Below are positions 40,838 to 49,656 of a DNA stretch of 64,000 bases, one piece after another. The position numbers were made by a program, and so were the translations under genes. The notes beneath the pieces were generated by a model that saw nothing but the letters and a program-made list of their open reading frames with translations, was not told the DNA's origin and searched no databases. The stretch lies in assembly GCF_020421205.1 (NCBI RefSeq), contig NZ_JAIZZH010000005.1:248001-312000 (forward strand), in the 5' to 3' direction. Each line of letters starts with the position of its first letter. Position 1 is the first letter of the stretch. Origin of the DNA: Hymenobacter pini (GTDB lineage Bacteria > Bacteroidota > Bacteroidia > Cytophagales > Hymenobacteraceae).

Positions 40838-41463
40838 TAATTTTCCGGCTTTATTGTTTCGCGAATATCCGGAAGCCGCGGCTGTAACAGCGGCACCGCC
40901 ACCTCATCATACATATCGGCCACCAGCAGTGTGATGCACAGCTCGGGCAGCTCCAGCGTATCCGTCAGCTCAGCCAACGGCGTGAAGGACCATACCCCGC
41001 TCGGCTCCCGCCGAAACCACTCCACCAAGCAGGTGTGCTGCGTTACCAACACGTAGTGCTGCAACGACGCTAGCTGTTTATACTGGTTGAATTTCCAGCT
41101 CCGGTCGTGGTCAGCCGTTGATGGCGACAGGATTTCGATGATTAGTACCGGATGGCGCATGATGCGTTCTTCCCGCAAATCATCGGGGTGGCATGTCACG
41201 AATACATCTGGATAGGTGTAGTAGCGCCCTTCGGATACGGCCAGTTGCATTCCCTCGTCAAACACTTTGCAGCCACGTCCACGCAGGCCGCTTCGCAGGG
41301 TGATAACACAGTTTTGCCGGATGGTGTGATGCGTTGCCGAAGCCCCCGACATGGCAAACACCTCTCCCTCGAAGAACTCGTGGCGCTGCTGCGAGGCAGC
41401 TTCAAGCTCTTGGTATTCCGCTACCGTATAGCGGGCCGAGGGCGTGGATTGAGGCTGAGCCAT
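40837..41463 (-). CDS. Uma2 family (DUF820) nuclease-like protein
   Basis: 208 residues from MAQPQSTPSARYTVAEYQEL (ATG 41463). Restriction-endonuclease-like fold: HEFFEGEVFAMSGASATHHT, TYPDVFVTCHPDD (PD motif) and HPVLIIEILSPSTADHD (ExS/T motif) give the active-site layout of Uma2/DUF820 proteins, which are abundant in cyanobacteria and Bacteroidota, with unknown target. Divergent from nuoA and coupled to the zinc-ribbon gene downstream. Confidence 0.88.
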   Translation of the reverse strand: MAQPQSTPSARYTVAEYQELEAASQQRHEFFEGEVFAMSGASATHHTIRQNCVITLRSGLRGRGCKVFDEGMQLAVSEGRYYTYPDVFVTCHPDDLREERIMRHPVLIIEILSPSTADHDRSWKFNQYKQLASLQHYVLVTQHTCLVEWFRREPSGVWSFTPLAELTDTLELPELCITLLVADMYDEVAVPLLQPRLPDIRETIKPEN

Positions 41464-41486
41464 GGAAGTATCGGTCTGGTTGCTCC

Positions 41487-41494
41487 CAAAGATA
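41487..41494 (-). promoter_or_regulatory. TAnnTTTG -7 box of the Uma2 gene
   Basis: TATCTTTG on the minus strand, exact match, 23 nt before the ATG at 41463. With the box at 41547-41554 it forms a divergent promoter pair. Confidence 0.55.
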
Positions 41495-41546
41495 CACCTT
41501 TCCACCCCCAGCCTGATTTCGCGTTTGTTCCGCCCGCATTTCGTGG

Positions 41547-41554
41547 TACCTTTG
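41547..41554 (+). promoter_or_regulatory. TAnnTTTG -7 box of the nuo operon
   Basis: TACCTTTG, exact match, 36 nt before the chosen nuoA start at 41591. Transcription should begin near 41561, where a small hairpin ATGCCGT-TTTTGC-ACGGCAT (41561-41580) would form the first part of the mRNA. Confidence 0.6.
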
Positions 41555-41590
41555 CCTTCCATGCCGTTTTTGCACGGCATTTATCCGCTG

Positions 41591-41989
41591 ATGCCTATGC
41601 TTCTCGCTGTTCCAACCAACTACCAGCCCGCTGATTTTCTGCCGATTGTGGTGCAGTTCGTGCTGGCCCTGGCCTTCGTGGCGTTTTCAATGGTAGCCTC
41701 CCACTTGCTGGGGCCGCGCCGCACCAGCCGCGTAAAGGATGAAGCCTTTGAGTGCGGTATTGAGTCGGTGGGTAACGCCCGCACGCCTATTTCGGTGAAA
41801 TACTTCCTCACGGCCATCCTGTTCGTGCTCTTCGACGTGGAAGTTATCTTCATGTACCCCTGGGCCGTGAATTTCCGCGCGCTGGGCACTACCGGCTTTT
41901 ATGAGATGATTGTATTCCTGGCGCTGCTGATGGCAGGCTTCGCATACGTCATCAAAAAAGGCGTATTGCGCTGGAACGAGTCGCGTTAA
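41591..41989 (+). CDS. nuoA: NADH-quinone oxidoreductase subunit A
   Basis: 132 residues from MPMLLAVPTNYQPADFLPIV; Met at 41597 or 41561 is possible. First gene of complex I, the proton-pumping NADH:quinone oxidoreductase. Three membrane helices and the conserved loop KDEAFECGIESVGNARTPIS between helices 1 and 2. It lies 69 nt before nuoB. The -7 box at 41547 makes the 41561 start nearly leaderless, hence the later choice. Confidence 0.93.
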   Translation: MPMLLAVPTNYQPADFLPIVVQFVLALAFVAFSMVASHLLGPRRTSRVKDEAFECGIESVGNARTPISVKYFLTAILFVLFDVEVIFMYPWAVNFRALGTTGFYEMIVFLALLMAGFAYVIKKGVLRWNESR

Positions 41990-42058
41990 GGCAACCTTTG
42001 GGCACTTCCCAGTGTTGCCTTTTTGAAGCTTTTGGCTTCACCTCAATTGACTGACCTC

Positions 42059-42613
42059 ATGGAAAATAGAGCTCCTGAAATTAAAATGGTGGATGCCCCC
42101 GAGGGCATGGAGGGCGCCGGCTTCTTCGCCACCTCCCTGGAAAAGGTAGTGGGCATTGCCCGCGCCAACTCTCTCTGGCCACTGCCCTTTGCCACCTCGT
42201 GCTGCGGCATCGAGTTTATGGCTACCATGGGCTCCCGCTACGATATCTCCCGCTTCGGTTCCGAGCGTCCCTCCTTCTCGCCCCGGCAGGCCGACCTGCT
42301 GATGGTGATGGGTACCATTGCCAAGAAGATGGCCCCGGTAGTAAAGCAGGTATACGAGCAGATGGCCGAGCCCCGCTGGGTACTGGCCATGGGTGCCTGC
42401 GCCTGTTCGGGCGGCATCTTCGATACCTACTCCGTGCTGCAGGGCATCGACCGGATTATTCCGGTAGACGTGTACATCCCCGGCTGCCCGCCCCGCCCCG
42501 AGCAGGTGCTCGACGGCCTGATGCGCATTCAGGACCTGGCCAAAAACGAGTCGCTGCGCCGCCGCAACTCCCCCGAATACCAGGCTCTGCTGGCGTCTTA
42601 CAATATCAAGTAA
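42059..42613 (+). CDS. nuoB: NADH-quinone oxidoreductase subunit B
   Basis: 184 residues from MENRAPEIKMVDAPEGMEGA (ATG 42059; an in-frame TTG lies at 42023). Holds cluster N2: ligands in ATSCCGIEFMA, GACACSGGIFDTYSV and PGCPPRPEQVLDGL. Quinone-site contact with NuoD. Complete, with a short C-terminal extension. Confidence 0.97.
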   Translation: MENRAPEIKMVDAPEGMEGAGFFATSLEKVVGIARANSLWPLPFATSCCGIEFMATMGSRYDISRFGSERPSFSPRQADLLMVMGTIAKKMAPVVKQVYEQMAEPRWVLAMGACACSGGIFDTYSVLQGIDRIIPVDVYIPGCPPRPEQVLDGLMRIQDLAKNESLRRRNSPEYQALLASYNIK

Positions 42614-42620
42614 GCCGATT

Positions 42621-42683
42621 ATAGAGCTTAGATGCTAGAGCTTGGAACGTAGAAGTTCAGCGCCACTAACATCTAAGCTCTAT
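42621..42683. repeat. Inverted repeat in the nuoB-nuoC gap
   Basis: ATAGAGCTTAGATG (42621-42634) and CATCTAAGCTCTAT (42670-42683) are perfect 14-base reverse complements. Further copies of the motif AAGCTCTA follow to 42705. It fills the 95-nt spacer. Confidence 0.85.
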
Positions 42684-42708
42684 GATCTAAGCTCTAAGCT
42701 CTATTTAA

Positions 42709-43272
42709 ATGGCTGACCAGAACGAATCCATTCCGGCCCAGGAAGCTGCCGCTGCGCAGGACCCCGCCGCGCAGAAGAACGCGCAGCTGCTGGCCCTGCT
42801 GCACCGCCTGTTCGGGGCCGATGCCTTCACCGATGTGGAGGAGCCCTACGGCCTGCTCACCGCCACCACCACGCGGGAGCGGATTCACGATATCATTGCC
42901 GGCCTGCAGCAGGACCAGGAGCTGCAGGTGAACTTCCTGACTACCATGTGCGGCATGCACTGGCCCGAGCAGGAAGGCCGCGAGTTGGGCATGGTGTACC
43001 ACCTGCATAGCCTGGTGCACAACGTGCGCCTGCGCCTGAAAATCTTCTTCCCGATTGCCGACCCCGTGGTGCCTACCATGACGGACCTGTACGCCACGGC
43101 TAACTGGATGGAGCGCGAAGCCTACGACTTCTACGGCATTCAGTTCCCCGGCCACCCCAACCTGCTGCGCATCCTGAACGTGGAGGACATGGACTACCAC
43201 CCTATGCGCAAGCAGTACGCCCTGGAAGACGGCACCCGTGAAGACAAAACCGACCTGTTTTTCGGACGATAG
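42709..43272 (+). CDS. nuoC: NADH-quinone oxidoreductase subunit C
   Basis: 187 residues. Peripheral-arm subunit (30-kDa homologue) with the signature AYDFYGIQFPGHPNLLRIL. The N-terminal 25 residues are Ala/Gln-rich and may be disordered. NuoC and NuoD are separate genes here, unlike the NuoCD fusion of enterobacteria. Confidence 0.95.
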   Translation: MADQNESIPAQEAAAAQDPAAQKNAQLLALLHRLFGADAFTDVEEPYGLLTATTTRERIHDIIAGLQQDQELQVNFLTTMCGMHWPEQEGRELGMVYHLHSLVHNVRLRLKIFFPIADPVVPTMTDLYATANWMEREAYDFYGIQFPGHPNLLRILNVEDMDYHPMRKQYALEDGTREDKTDLFFGR

Positions 43273-43277
43273 TTTTT

Positions 43278-43360
43278 AGTGCCTGGTGCTTGGTGCTTCG
43301 AGCGTAGCTCAGCAACCGGCACTCCCCCAAGCACTAAGCACTAGCAACTAAGCACTACCA
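43278..43360. repeat. Imperfect inverted repeat in the nuoC-nuoD gap
   Basis: The left part has TGCTTGGTGCTT-type repeats (43278-43310) and the right part has the reverse complement form AAGCACTAAGCACTAG and CTAAGCACTACC (43331-43360). Short TGCTT units are repeated in both arms. It fills the 90-nt spacer. Confidence 0.75.
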
Positions 43361-43362
43361 AC

Positions 43363-44631
43363 ATGGCAGTAAACGACGCGCTGGAAGGCACGCACAAAAT
43401 AATCGAGGAGGCCGAAGAACAACGGCCGCGCCTGCATCCGCTGGCTCCTTCCGTCAACGACTTCAACCAGGAGCTAACCACGCTGAACCTGGGCCCCACC
43501 CACCCCGCTACCCACGGCATCTTCCAGAACATTCTGCAGATGGACGGCGAGCGGATTGTGACCGGTGTGCCCACTATCGGCTACATCCACCGAGCGTTTG
43601 AGAAGATTGCCGAGCGGCGGCCCTTCTACCAGATTACGCCACTCACCGACCGCATGAACTACTGCTCCAGCCCCATCAACAACATGGGCTGGCACATGAC
43701 GGTGGAGAAGCTGCTGGGCGTGCAGGTGCCCAAGCGCGCTCAGTACATGCGCGTGATTCTGATGGAGCTGGCCCGCATTTCCGACCACCTCATCTGCAAC
43801 GGCATTCTGGGCGTGGATACGGGGGCTTTTACCGGCTTCCTGTACCTGATGGACGAGCGAGAGAAGATTTACGAAATCTACGAGGAAGTAAGCGGCGCCC
43901 GCCTCACCACCAACATGGGCCGCGTGGGTGGCATGGAGCGCGACTTCTCCGACGCCGCTATTCAGAAGCTGCGTAAGTGGCTGAAGGAATTCCCGGCCGT
44001 GATGACGGAGTTCGAGAAGATGTTCAACCGGAACCGCATCTTCATGGACCGCGTGGTGGACGTGGGCGGCATCTCGGCCGAGCGTGCCCTCAACTACGGC
44101 TTTACCGGTCCCAACCTGCGCGCCGCCGGCGTCGACTACGACGTACGGGTGATGAATCCCTACTCATCGTACGAAGACTTCGAGTTTGAAATTCCGGTAG
44201 GCACTAAGGGCGATACTTACGACCGGTTCATGGTGCGCAACGAGGAAATCTGGCAGAGCCTGCGCATCATCAACCAGGCGCTGGAAAACCTGCCCCAAGG
44301 CCCCTACCACGCCGATGCGCCCCACTACTACCTGCCGCCCAAGCAGGCCGTGTACAAAAACATGGAAGCCCTCATTTATCACTTCAAGATTGTGATGGGC
44401 GAAATTGACGCGCCGGTGGGCGAAGTGTACCACTCGGTAGAGGGTGGCAACGGTGAGCTGGGCTTCTACCTGGTATCCGACGGTGGCCGCACGCCCTACC
44501 GCCTGCATTTCCGCCGCCCCTGCTTCATTTACTACCAGGCCTACACCGAAATGGTAACCGGCCAGACGCTCTCCGACGCCATCGTGACGCTGTCGTCGAT
44601 GAACGTAATTGCCGGGGAGCTGGACGCGTAG
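43363..44631 (+). CDS. nuoD: NADH-quinone oxidoreductase subunit D
   Basis: 422 residues, 49-kDa homologue related to NiFe-hydrogenase large subunit. LNLGPTHPATHGIFQNI with the quinone-site His, GYIHRAFEKIAERR, MGWHMTVEKLLG and LSSMNVIAGELDA at the C-terminus are family marks. Forms the quinone pocket with NuoB. nuoE starts 22 nt downstream. Confidence 0.97.
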   Translation: MAVNDALEGTHKIIEEAEEQRPRLHPLAPSVNDFNQELTTLNLGPTHPATHGIFQNILQMDGERIVTGVPTIGYIHRAFEKIAERRPFYQITPLTDRMNYCSSPINNMGWHMTVEKLLGVQVPKRAQYMRVILMELARISDHLICNGILGVDTGAFTGFLYLMDEREKIYEIYEEVSGARLTTNMGRVGGMERDFSDAAIQKLRKWLKEFPAVMTEFEKMFNRNRIFMDRVVDVGGISAERALNYGFTGPNLRAAGVDYDVRVMNPYSSYEDFEFEIPVGTKGDTYDRFMVRNEEIWQSLRIINQALENLPQGPYHADAPHYYLPPKQAVYKNMEALIYHFKIVMGEIDAPVGEVYHSVEGGNGELGFYLVSDGGRTPYRLHFRRPCFIYYQAYTEMVTGQTLSDAIVTLSSMNVIAGELDA

Positions 44632-44653
44632 TTTTTTGCTGAATTTGACCCTT

Positions 44654-45223
44654 ATGGAGACGACTGCCGCCAAGCCGCAATTTTCCGAAGCCGCGCAGGC
44701 CGAAATCAAGCGCCTCATTGCCCATTACCCCGAGGACCGCAAAAAATCGGCCCTGCTGCCGGTGCTGCACATTGCCCAGGCCGAATTTGGCGGCTGGGTA
44801 AGCCCCGAAGTGCAGAACCTGGTGGCCGAAACGCTGGACCTCAAGCCCATCGAGGTGTACGAGGTAGCCACGTTCTACACCATGTTCAACCTGAAGCCGG
44901 TGGGTAAGCACGTGCTGGAAATCTGCCGCACGGGCCCCTGCATGCTGCGCGGCTCCGACGAGCTGACGGCTCACCTGGAGCGCATCACCGGGGCTACAGT
45001 GGGTGGTCCGGCTTCGGCCGACGGCCTGTTCACCCTGAAAGAAGTGGAGTGCTTGGCCGCCTGCGGCTTTGCCCCCATCGTGCAGGTGCGGGAGAAGTAC
45101 TACGAGCAGCTGGATACCCCGGAGGCCGTGGACGCCATGCTCACCGAGCTGCGCAACCAGGTACACCGCCCGGCCCTGCCCTGGGAAGAAACCGGCCTGC
45201 CCAACGCCCTGGCCAACAACTAA
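44654..45223 (+). CDS. nuoE: NADH-quinone oxidoreductase subunit E
   Basis: 189 residues from METTAAKPQFSEAAQAEIKR (ATG 44654; the open frame to 44609 overlaps nuoD). Thioredoxin-like subunit with a [2Fe-2S] cluster bound by ICRTGPCMLRG (Cx4C) and ECLAACGFAP (Cx3C). Part of the NADH-oxidising module with NuoF and NuoG. A C-terminal tail of about 20 residues is not in the core fold. Confidence 0.95.
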   Translation: METTAAKPQFSEAAQAEIKRLIAHYPEDRKKSALLPVLHIAQAEFGGWVSPEVQNLVAETLDLKPIEVYEVATFYTMFNLKPVGKHVLEICRTGPCMLRGSDELTAHLERITGATVGGPASADGLFTLKEVECLAACGFAPIVQVREKYYEQLDTPEAVDAMLTELRNQVHRPALPWEETGLPNALANN

Positions 45224-45251
45224 CGTCTTTTCGGCTTACCGCTCAGAACTT

Positions 45252-46592
45252 ATGGGACGCAAACTGCTGACCGAACATATCAACGTTGAAGGCATCGACA
45301 CCTTTGAAGTGTACCGCAAGCACGGCGGCTACCGCTCGGTGGAGAAGGCCCTCAAAACCATGACCCCCGACGAGGTGGTGGAAGAGGTGAAGAAGTCGGG
45401 CCTGCGGGGCCGCGGCGGCGCCGGCTTCCCCACGGGCATGAAGTGGAGCTTCCTGGCCAAGCCCGAGGGCGTGCCGCGCTACCTTGTGTGCAACGCCGAC
45501 GAATCGGAGCCGGGCACCTTCAAGGACCGGCAGCTGATGTCACGGCTGCCCCACCTGCTCATCGAGGGTATGATTACAAGCTCCTACGCGCTGGGGGCCA
45601 ACACCTCGTATATCTACATCCGGGGCGAGCTGTTGTACGTGCTGCGCATCCTGGAAAAAGCCATTGCCGAGGCCTACGCGGCTGGTTTCCTGGGCAAGAA
45701 CATCCTGGGCTCGGGCTACGACCTGGACCTGCACGTGCACCCCGGCGGCGGCGCCTACATCTGCGGTGAGGAAACCGCCCTGCTGGAATCGTTGGAAGGC
45801 AAGCGGGGCAACCCGCGCAACAAGCCCCCATTCCCGGCTGTGCAGGGCCTCTACGCCCGCCCCACGGTGGTAAACAACGTGGAATCCATTGCCGCCGTGC
45901 CGGTGATTGTAAACGACGGTGGCGACGAGTACGCCAAAATTGGCATCGGCCGGAGCACCGGTACCAAGCTGATTTCGGCCTGCGGCCACCTCAACAAGCC
46001 GGGTATCTACGAAATTGAGCTGGGTGTGCCCGTGGAGGAGTTTATCTATTCCGACGAGTACTGCGGCGGCATCTGGAAAGGCCGCGACCTGAAGGCTGTA
46101 GTAGCCGGCGGCTCGTCCGTTCCGATTCTGCCTAAGGAGCTCATCCTGAAAACAGCCGCCGGTGAAGACCGCCTGATGACCTACGAATCGCTCAACGACG
46201 GGGGCTTCGTAACGGGTACCATGCTGGGCTCGGGGGGCTTTATTGCCATGGACGAGACGACCTGCATCGTGCGCAATACCTGGAACTTCAGCCGCTTCTA
46301 CCACCACGAGTCGTGCGGGCAATGCTCGCCCTGCCGTGAGGGTACGGGCTGGATGGAAAAGGTGCTGCACCGCCTCGAGCACGGCCACGGCCACATGGAG
46401 GACATCGACCTGCTGGTGAGCGTGGCCAAGCAAATCGAGGGCAACACCATCTGCCCCCTCGGCGAAGCCGCCGCCTGGCCGGTAGCCGCCGCCGTGCGCC
46501 ACTTCCGCCACGAGTTTGAGTGGCACGTGACCCACGCCAAGGAAGCCGCCCAGCCCGGCGCGGTGTACCGGGCAAACGGTGTATTGGCGTAG
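45252..46592 (+). CDS. nuoF: NADH-quinone oxidoreductase subunit F
   Basis: 446 residues from MGRKLLTEHINVEGIDTFEV (ATG 45252). Binds NADH and FMN: GLRGRGGAGFPTGMKWSF and NADESEPGTFKDR. Cluster N3 ligands are in SCGQCSPCREGTG and NTICPLGEAAAWP. First electron acceptor of complex I. Complete. Confidence 0.97.
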   Translation: MGRKLLTEHINVEGIDTFEVYRKHGGYRSVEKALKTMTPDEVVEEVKKSGLRGRGGAGFPTGMKWSFLAKPEGVPRYLVCNADESEPGTFKDRQLMSRLPHLLIEGMITSSYALGANTSYIYIRGELLYVLRILEKAIAEAYAAGFLGKNILGSGYDLDLHVHPGGGAYICGEETALLESLEGKRGNPRNKPPFPAVQGLYARPTVVNNVESIAAVPVIVNDGGDEYAKIGIGRSTGTKLISACGHLNKPGIYEIELGVPVEEFIYSDEYCGGIWKGRDLKAVVAGGSSVPILPKELILKTAAGEDRLMTYESLNDGGFVTGTMLGSGGFIAMDETTCIVRNTWNFSRFYHHESCGQCSPCREGTGWMEKVLHRLEHGHGHMEDIDLLVSVAKQIEGNTICPLGEAAAWPVAAAVRHFRHEFEWHVTHAKEAAQPGAVYRANGVLA

Positions 46593-46596
46593 TAAC

Positions 46597-46698
46597 AGAA
46601 CGTCATGCTGAGCTTGCCGAAGCATCTCTACCGCTTCGTTGCAAGACCATTTTATTACCCCCGGTAGAGATGCTTCGGCAAGCTCAGCATGACGTTCT
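46597..46698. repeat. 37-bp inverted repeat in the nuoF-nuoG gap
   Basis: Arms 46597-46633 and 46662-46698 are perfect 37-base reverse complements (core GTCATGCTGAGCTTGCCGAA) around a 28-base loop. The stem starts 5 nt after the nuoF stop. In RNA it would be an extremely stable hairpin inside the operon mRNA. Confidence 0.95.
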
Positions 46699-46741
46699 TT
46701 GTTGTGCAGAACAGTCGAAATCCTAACGATTTCAACCAACA

Positions 46742-47743
46742 ATGGCTAAAATAACCTTCGACGGCATCGAGGTGGAAGTTCCGGACGGAACCACCATCCT
46801 GAATGCAGCCCGCCAGATTGGCGGCAGCATTGTGCCCCCGGCCATGTGCTACTACACCCCGCTGAAAGGCTCGGGCGGCAAGTGCCGCGCCTGCCTGGTG
46901 CGCGTGGCAGCCGGTTCGGCCAAAGACCCGCGCCCCATGCCCAAGCTGGTGGCCTCGTGCGTAACGCCGGTACAGGACGGGATGGTGGTGGAAAACACTA
47001 CCAACGAACAGGTGCTAAATGTGCGCAAGGGCATTGTGGAGATGCTGCTCATCAATCACCCCCTCGACTGCCCGGTGTGCGACCAGGCCGGGGAGTGCGA
47101 CCTGCAGAACTTCGCCTTCGAGCACGGCGTGAGCACCACCCGCTACCAGGAAGAACGCCGCACCTTCGAGAAAATCGATATCGGGCCGCTGATTCAGCTG
47201 CACATGACGCGCTGCATCCTGTGCTACCGCTGCGTGTTCACGGCTAACCAGATTACCGATAACCGGGTGCACGGGGTACTGGGCCGCGGCGACGCCGCCG
47301 AAATCGGCACCTACATCGAGAACATCATCGACAACGACTTCTCCGGCAACGTGATTGACGTGTGCCCGGTAGGTGCCCTCACCGATAAGACGTTCCGCTT
47401 CAAGTCGCGCGTGTGGTTCACCAAGCCGGTGAATGCCCACCGGGACTGCCCCAAGTGCTCGGGCAACGTGGTGCTGTGGTACAAAGGCAAGGACGTGCTG
47501 CGTACCACCGCCCGCAAAGACCAGTACGGCGAGGTGAAGGAGTGGATTTGCAACGAGTGCCGCTTCGAGAAGAAGGACACTGCCGACTGGACCATTGAGG
47601 GTCCCGCCCACATCGACCGGTCATCGGTAATTTCGGCCAACCACTACGAGCTGCCTGTGCTCAACCAGTCGGTAGTAGCCGACCTGCCCGAAAGCACCGT
47701 GCGCGACCTGCAGAAGAACCCACCGCTGAAATTAGGCAACTAG
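46742..47743 (+). CDS. nuoG: NADH-quinone oxidoreductase subunit G, short form
   Basis: 333 residues against about 700-900 in proteobacterial NuoG. The iron-sulfur part is intact: [2Fe-2S] ligands in CYYTPLKGSGGKCRACLV and VASCVTPV, the N5-type HPLDCPVCDQAGECDLQNF, then MTRCILCYRCVF and NVIDVCPVGALTD for N4. It stops after two further CxxC pairs (DCPKCSGN, ICNECRFEKK) and lacks the molybdopterin-like domain. The short form seems usual for this group, so not a broken gene. Confidence 0.92.
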   Translation: MAKITFDGIEVEVPDGTTILNAARQIGGSIVPPAMCYYTPLKGSGGKCRACLVRVAAGSAKDPRPMPKLVASCVTPVQDGMVVENTTNEQVLNVRKGIVEMLLINHPLDCPVCDQAGECDLQNFAFEHGVSTTRYQEERRTFEKIDIGPLIQLHMTRCILCYRCVFTANQITDNRVHGVLGRGDAAEIGTYIENIIDNDFSGNVIDVCPVGALTDKTFRFKSRVWFTKPVNAHRDCPKCSGNVVLWYKGKDVLRTTARKDQYGEVKEWICNECRFEKKDTADWTIEGPAHIDRSSVISANHYELPVLNQSVVADLPESTVRDLQKNPPLKLGN

Positions 47744-47746
47744 TTT

Positions 47747-47829
47747 TCAGTTGCCAGTTGCGAGTTGCCAGTTACCTTATTCTGTAACTATGGCCCTCAT
47801 CAAACTGGCAACTCGCAACTGACAACTCT
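47747..47829. repeat. Inverted repeat in the nuoG-nuoH gap
   Basis: CAGTTGCGAGTTGCCAGTT (47755-47773) and its perfect reverse complement (47803-47821), flanked by further TTGCCAGTT / CAACTGACAACT units. It lies between the nuoG stop at 47743 and nuoH at 47838. Confidence 0.88.
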
Positions 47830-47837
47830 CAACTAAA

Positions 47838-48920
47838 ATGATTGAACTACCCGCCCTCGGCTGGCAATCCATTGTCATCTTTGTCGTATTTGCGCTTTCG
47901 CTGCTGATTGCGACGTACTGCACCTACGCCGAGCGCGTAATTGCGGCCTTCCTGCAGGACCGTGTGGGCCCCGACCGCGCCGGCCCTTACGGCCTGCTAC
48001 AGCCCCTGGCCGACGCCGTGAAAATGTTCACGAAGGAGGAATTCTTCCCCGGCGGGGCCAACAAAGCCCTGTTCGTGTTCGGCCCCTGCCTGGCCATGGT
48101 AACGGCCCTGATGTCGTCGGCGGTAATCCCGTTCGGCAATACCATGAGCTTCGGCAACAACGCCTTCTTCCTGCAGGGCATTGAGGTGAACGTGGGCATG
48201 CTGTGGGTGTTCGGCGTGGTGTCGCTGGGCGTGTACGGCATCATGATTGGCGGCTGGGCCTCCAACAACAAGTTCTCGCTGCTGGGCGCTATCCGGGCGG
48301 CTTCGCAGAACATCAGCTACGAGTTGGCTATGGGCATGGCCCTGATTGCCGTGCTGATGATGTCGGGCACGCTGAGCCTGCGCGAAATCACGCTGCAGCA
48401 GTCGGTAGCCGGCGAGTGGCACTTCTGGAACATCGTGAAGCAACCGCTGGGCTTTATCATCTTTTGCGTGTGCGCCTTCGCCGAAACCAACCGTACCCCC
48501 TTCGACTTGCCCGAGTGCGAAACCGAGCTGGTGGGTGGCTACCACACCGAATACTCCTCGATGAAGCTGGGCCTGTACCTGTTTGCCGAGTATATCAACA
48601 TCTTCGTGGCCTCGGCCGTGATGAGCGTACTGTACTTCGGTGGCTTCAACTTCCCCTTCCAATATGAGCTGCGCGACTGGTTTGTGAACAGCCAGGGCTG
48701 GGGGCTGGCTTCGGCCCAGAACCTGATTACCCTGCTGGGTACTGTGGGCCTGTTCCTGAAAATTTTCGCCTTCATCTTCTTCTTCATGTGGGTGCGCTGG
48801 ACGCTGCCGCGCTTCCGCTACGACCAACTGATGCGCCTGGGCTGGACCATCCTCATTCCGCTGGCCGTCATCAACATCCTCATCACCGGCGGGCTCATCC
48901 TGTTCGGCGTGATTCAGTAA
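47838..48920 (+). CDS. nuoH: NADH-quinone oxidoreductase subunit H
   Basis: 360 residues, eight or more membrane helices. It joins the peripheral arm to the membrane arm and forms the quinone channel. Conserved: AERVIAAFLQDRVGPDRAGP near residue 32, LLQPLADAVKMFTKEEFFPG, then AETNRTPFDLPECETELVGG with the acidic channel residues and the YSSMKLGLYLFAEY helix. Complete. Confidence 0.97.
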   Translation: MIELPALGWQSIVIFVVFALSLLIATYCTYAERVIAAFLQDRVGPDRAGPYGLLQPLADAVKMFTKEEFFPGGANKALFVFGPCLAMVTALMSSAVIPFGNTMSFGNNAFFLQGIEVNVGMLWVFGVVSLGVYGIMIGGWASNNKFSLLGAIRAASQNISYELAMGMALIAVLMMSGTLSLREITLQQSVAGEWHFWNIVKQPLGFIIFCVCAFAETNRTPFDLPECETELVGGYHTEYSSMKLGLYLFAEYINIFVASAVMSVLYFGGFNFPFQYELRDWFVNSQGWGLASAQNLITLLGTVGLFLKIFAFIFFFMWVRWTLPRFRYDQLMRLGWTILIPLAVINILITGGLILFGVIQ

Positions 48921-48978
48921 CGACTTCATTTACTTTGTCGGCTGGTGCGTTGCGCCGGACGACAGTAGGTACTATAGC

Positions 48979-49554
48979 ATGCAACTCACCAACCGAGCCA
49001 AGAAACTAGAGAAGAAGCCCATGACGCTGGCCGAGCGGGCCTACCTGCCGGCCATCTTCCAGGGCCTGAGCATCACGATGCGCCACTTCTTCATGAAGAA
49101 GGCTACCGTGCGCTACCCCGAGGAGGTACGTCCTTTTGCGCCGGTGTTCCGGGGCCTGCACGTGCTCAAGCGCGACGAGCAGGGCCGGGAGCGGTGCACG
49201 GCCTGTGGCCTGTGCGCGGTGGCCTGCCCCGCCGAAGCCATTACGATGGTGGCTGGTGAGCGGAAGAAAGGCGAAGAAGGCCTCTACCGGGAAGAGAAGT
49301 ACGCCATCAGCTACGAAATCAACATGCTGCGCTGCATCTTCTGCGGCCTCTGCGAGGAGGCGTGCCCGAAGGCGGCCGTGTACCTGCAGCCGGATAAGAT
49401 TGCGCCGCCGCGCTACGAGCGGGATGAGTTCATCTACGGCAAGGACCGCCTGGTGGAGCCCGTGTCGCCCGACCAACGCTCGGTGCGCGGCATTCAGCTC
49501 ACCCCCGAGCAGGCCGACGCCTTGCGCGGTAAATTGGCGCAGCAGCCAGCGTAA
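48979..49554 (+). CDS. nuoI: NADH-quinone oxidoreductase subunit I
   Basis: 191 residues. Two ferredoxin-like [4Fe-4S] sites (N6a/N6b): ERCTACGLCAVACPAEAIT and MLRCIFCGLCEEACPKAAV. Passes electrons from the NADH module to NuoB. The C-terminus is Gln/Ala-rich. nuoJ follows after repeat I. Confidence 0.97.
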   Translation: MQLTNRAKKLEKKPMTLAERAYLPAIFQGLSITMRHFFMKKATVRYPEEVRPFAPVFRGLHVLKRDEQGRERCTACGLCAVACPAEAITMVAGERKKGEEGLYREEKYAISYEINMLRCIFCGLCEEACPKAAVYLQPDKIAPPRYERDEFIYGKDRLVEPVSPDQRSVRGIQLTPEQADALRGKLAQQPA

Positions 49555-49561
49555 CTACAAT

Positions 49562-49642
49562 TGTCATTCCGAGCAAAGCGAGGAATCTGAGTAAACCCGT
49601 TCCGGTAAGTAGCCCAGATTCCTCGCTTTGCTCGGAATGACA
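49562..49642. repeat. 28-bp inverted repeat in the nuoI-nuoJ gap
   Basis: TGTCATTCCGAGCAAAGCGA and on (49562-49589) is a perfect 28-base reverse complement of 49615-49642; outer CAATTG copies extend it with a 2-nt slip. It lies 8 nt after the nuoI stop and ends 15 nt before nuoJ. Single arms of a similar sequence occur near 52023. Confidence 0.95.
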
Positions 49643-49656
49643 CAATTGACTTCTCT

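Noticed and set aside
46742..47743. NuoG as a truncated pseudogene
   Set aside because: All iron-sulfur ligands are intact, the stop is clean, and no decayed downstream coding sequence is seen before nuoH.
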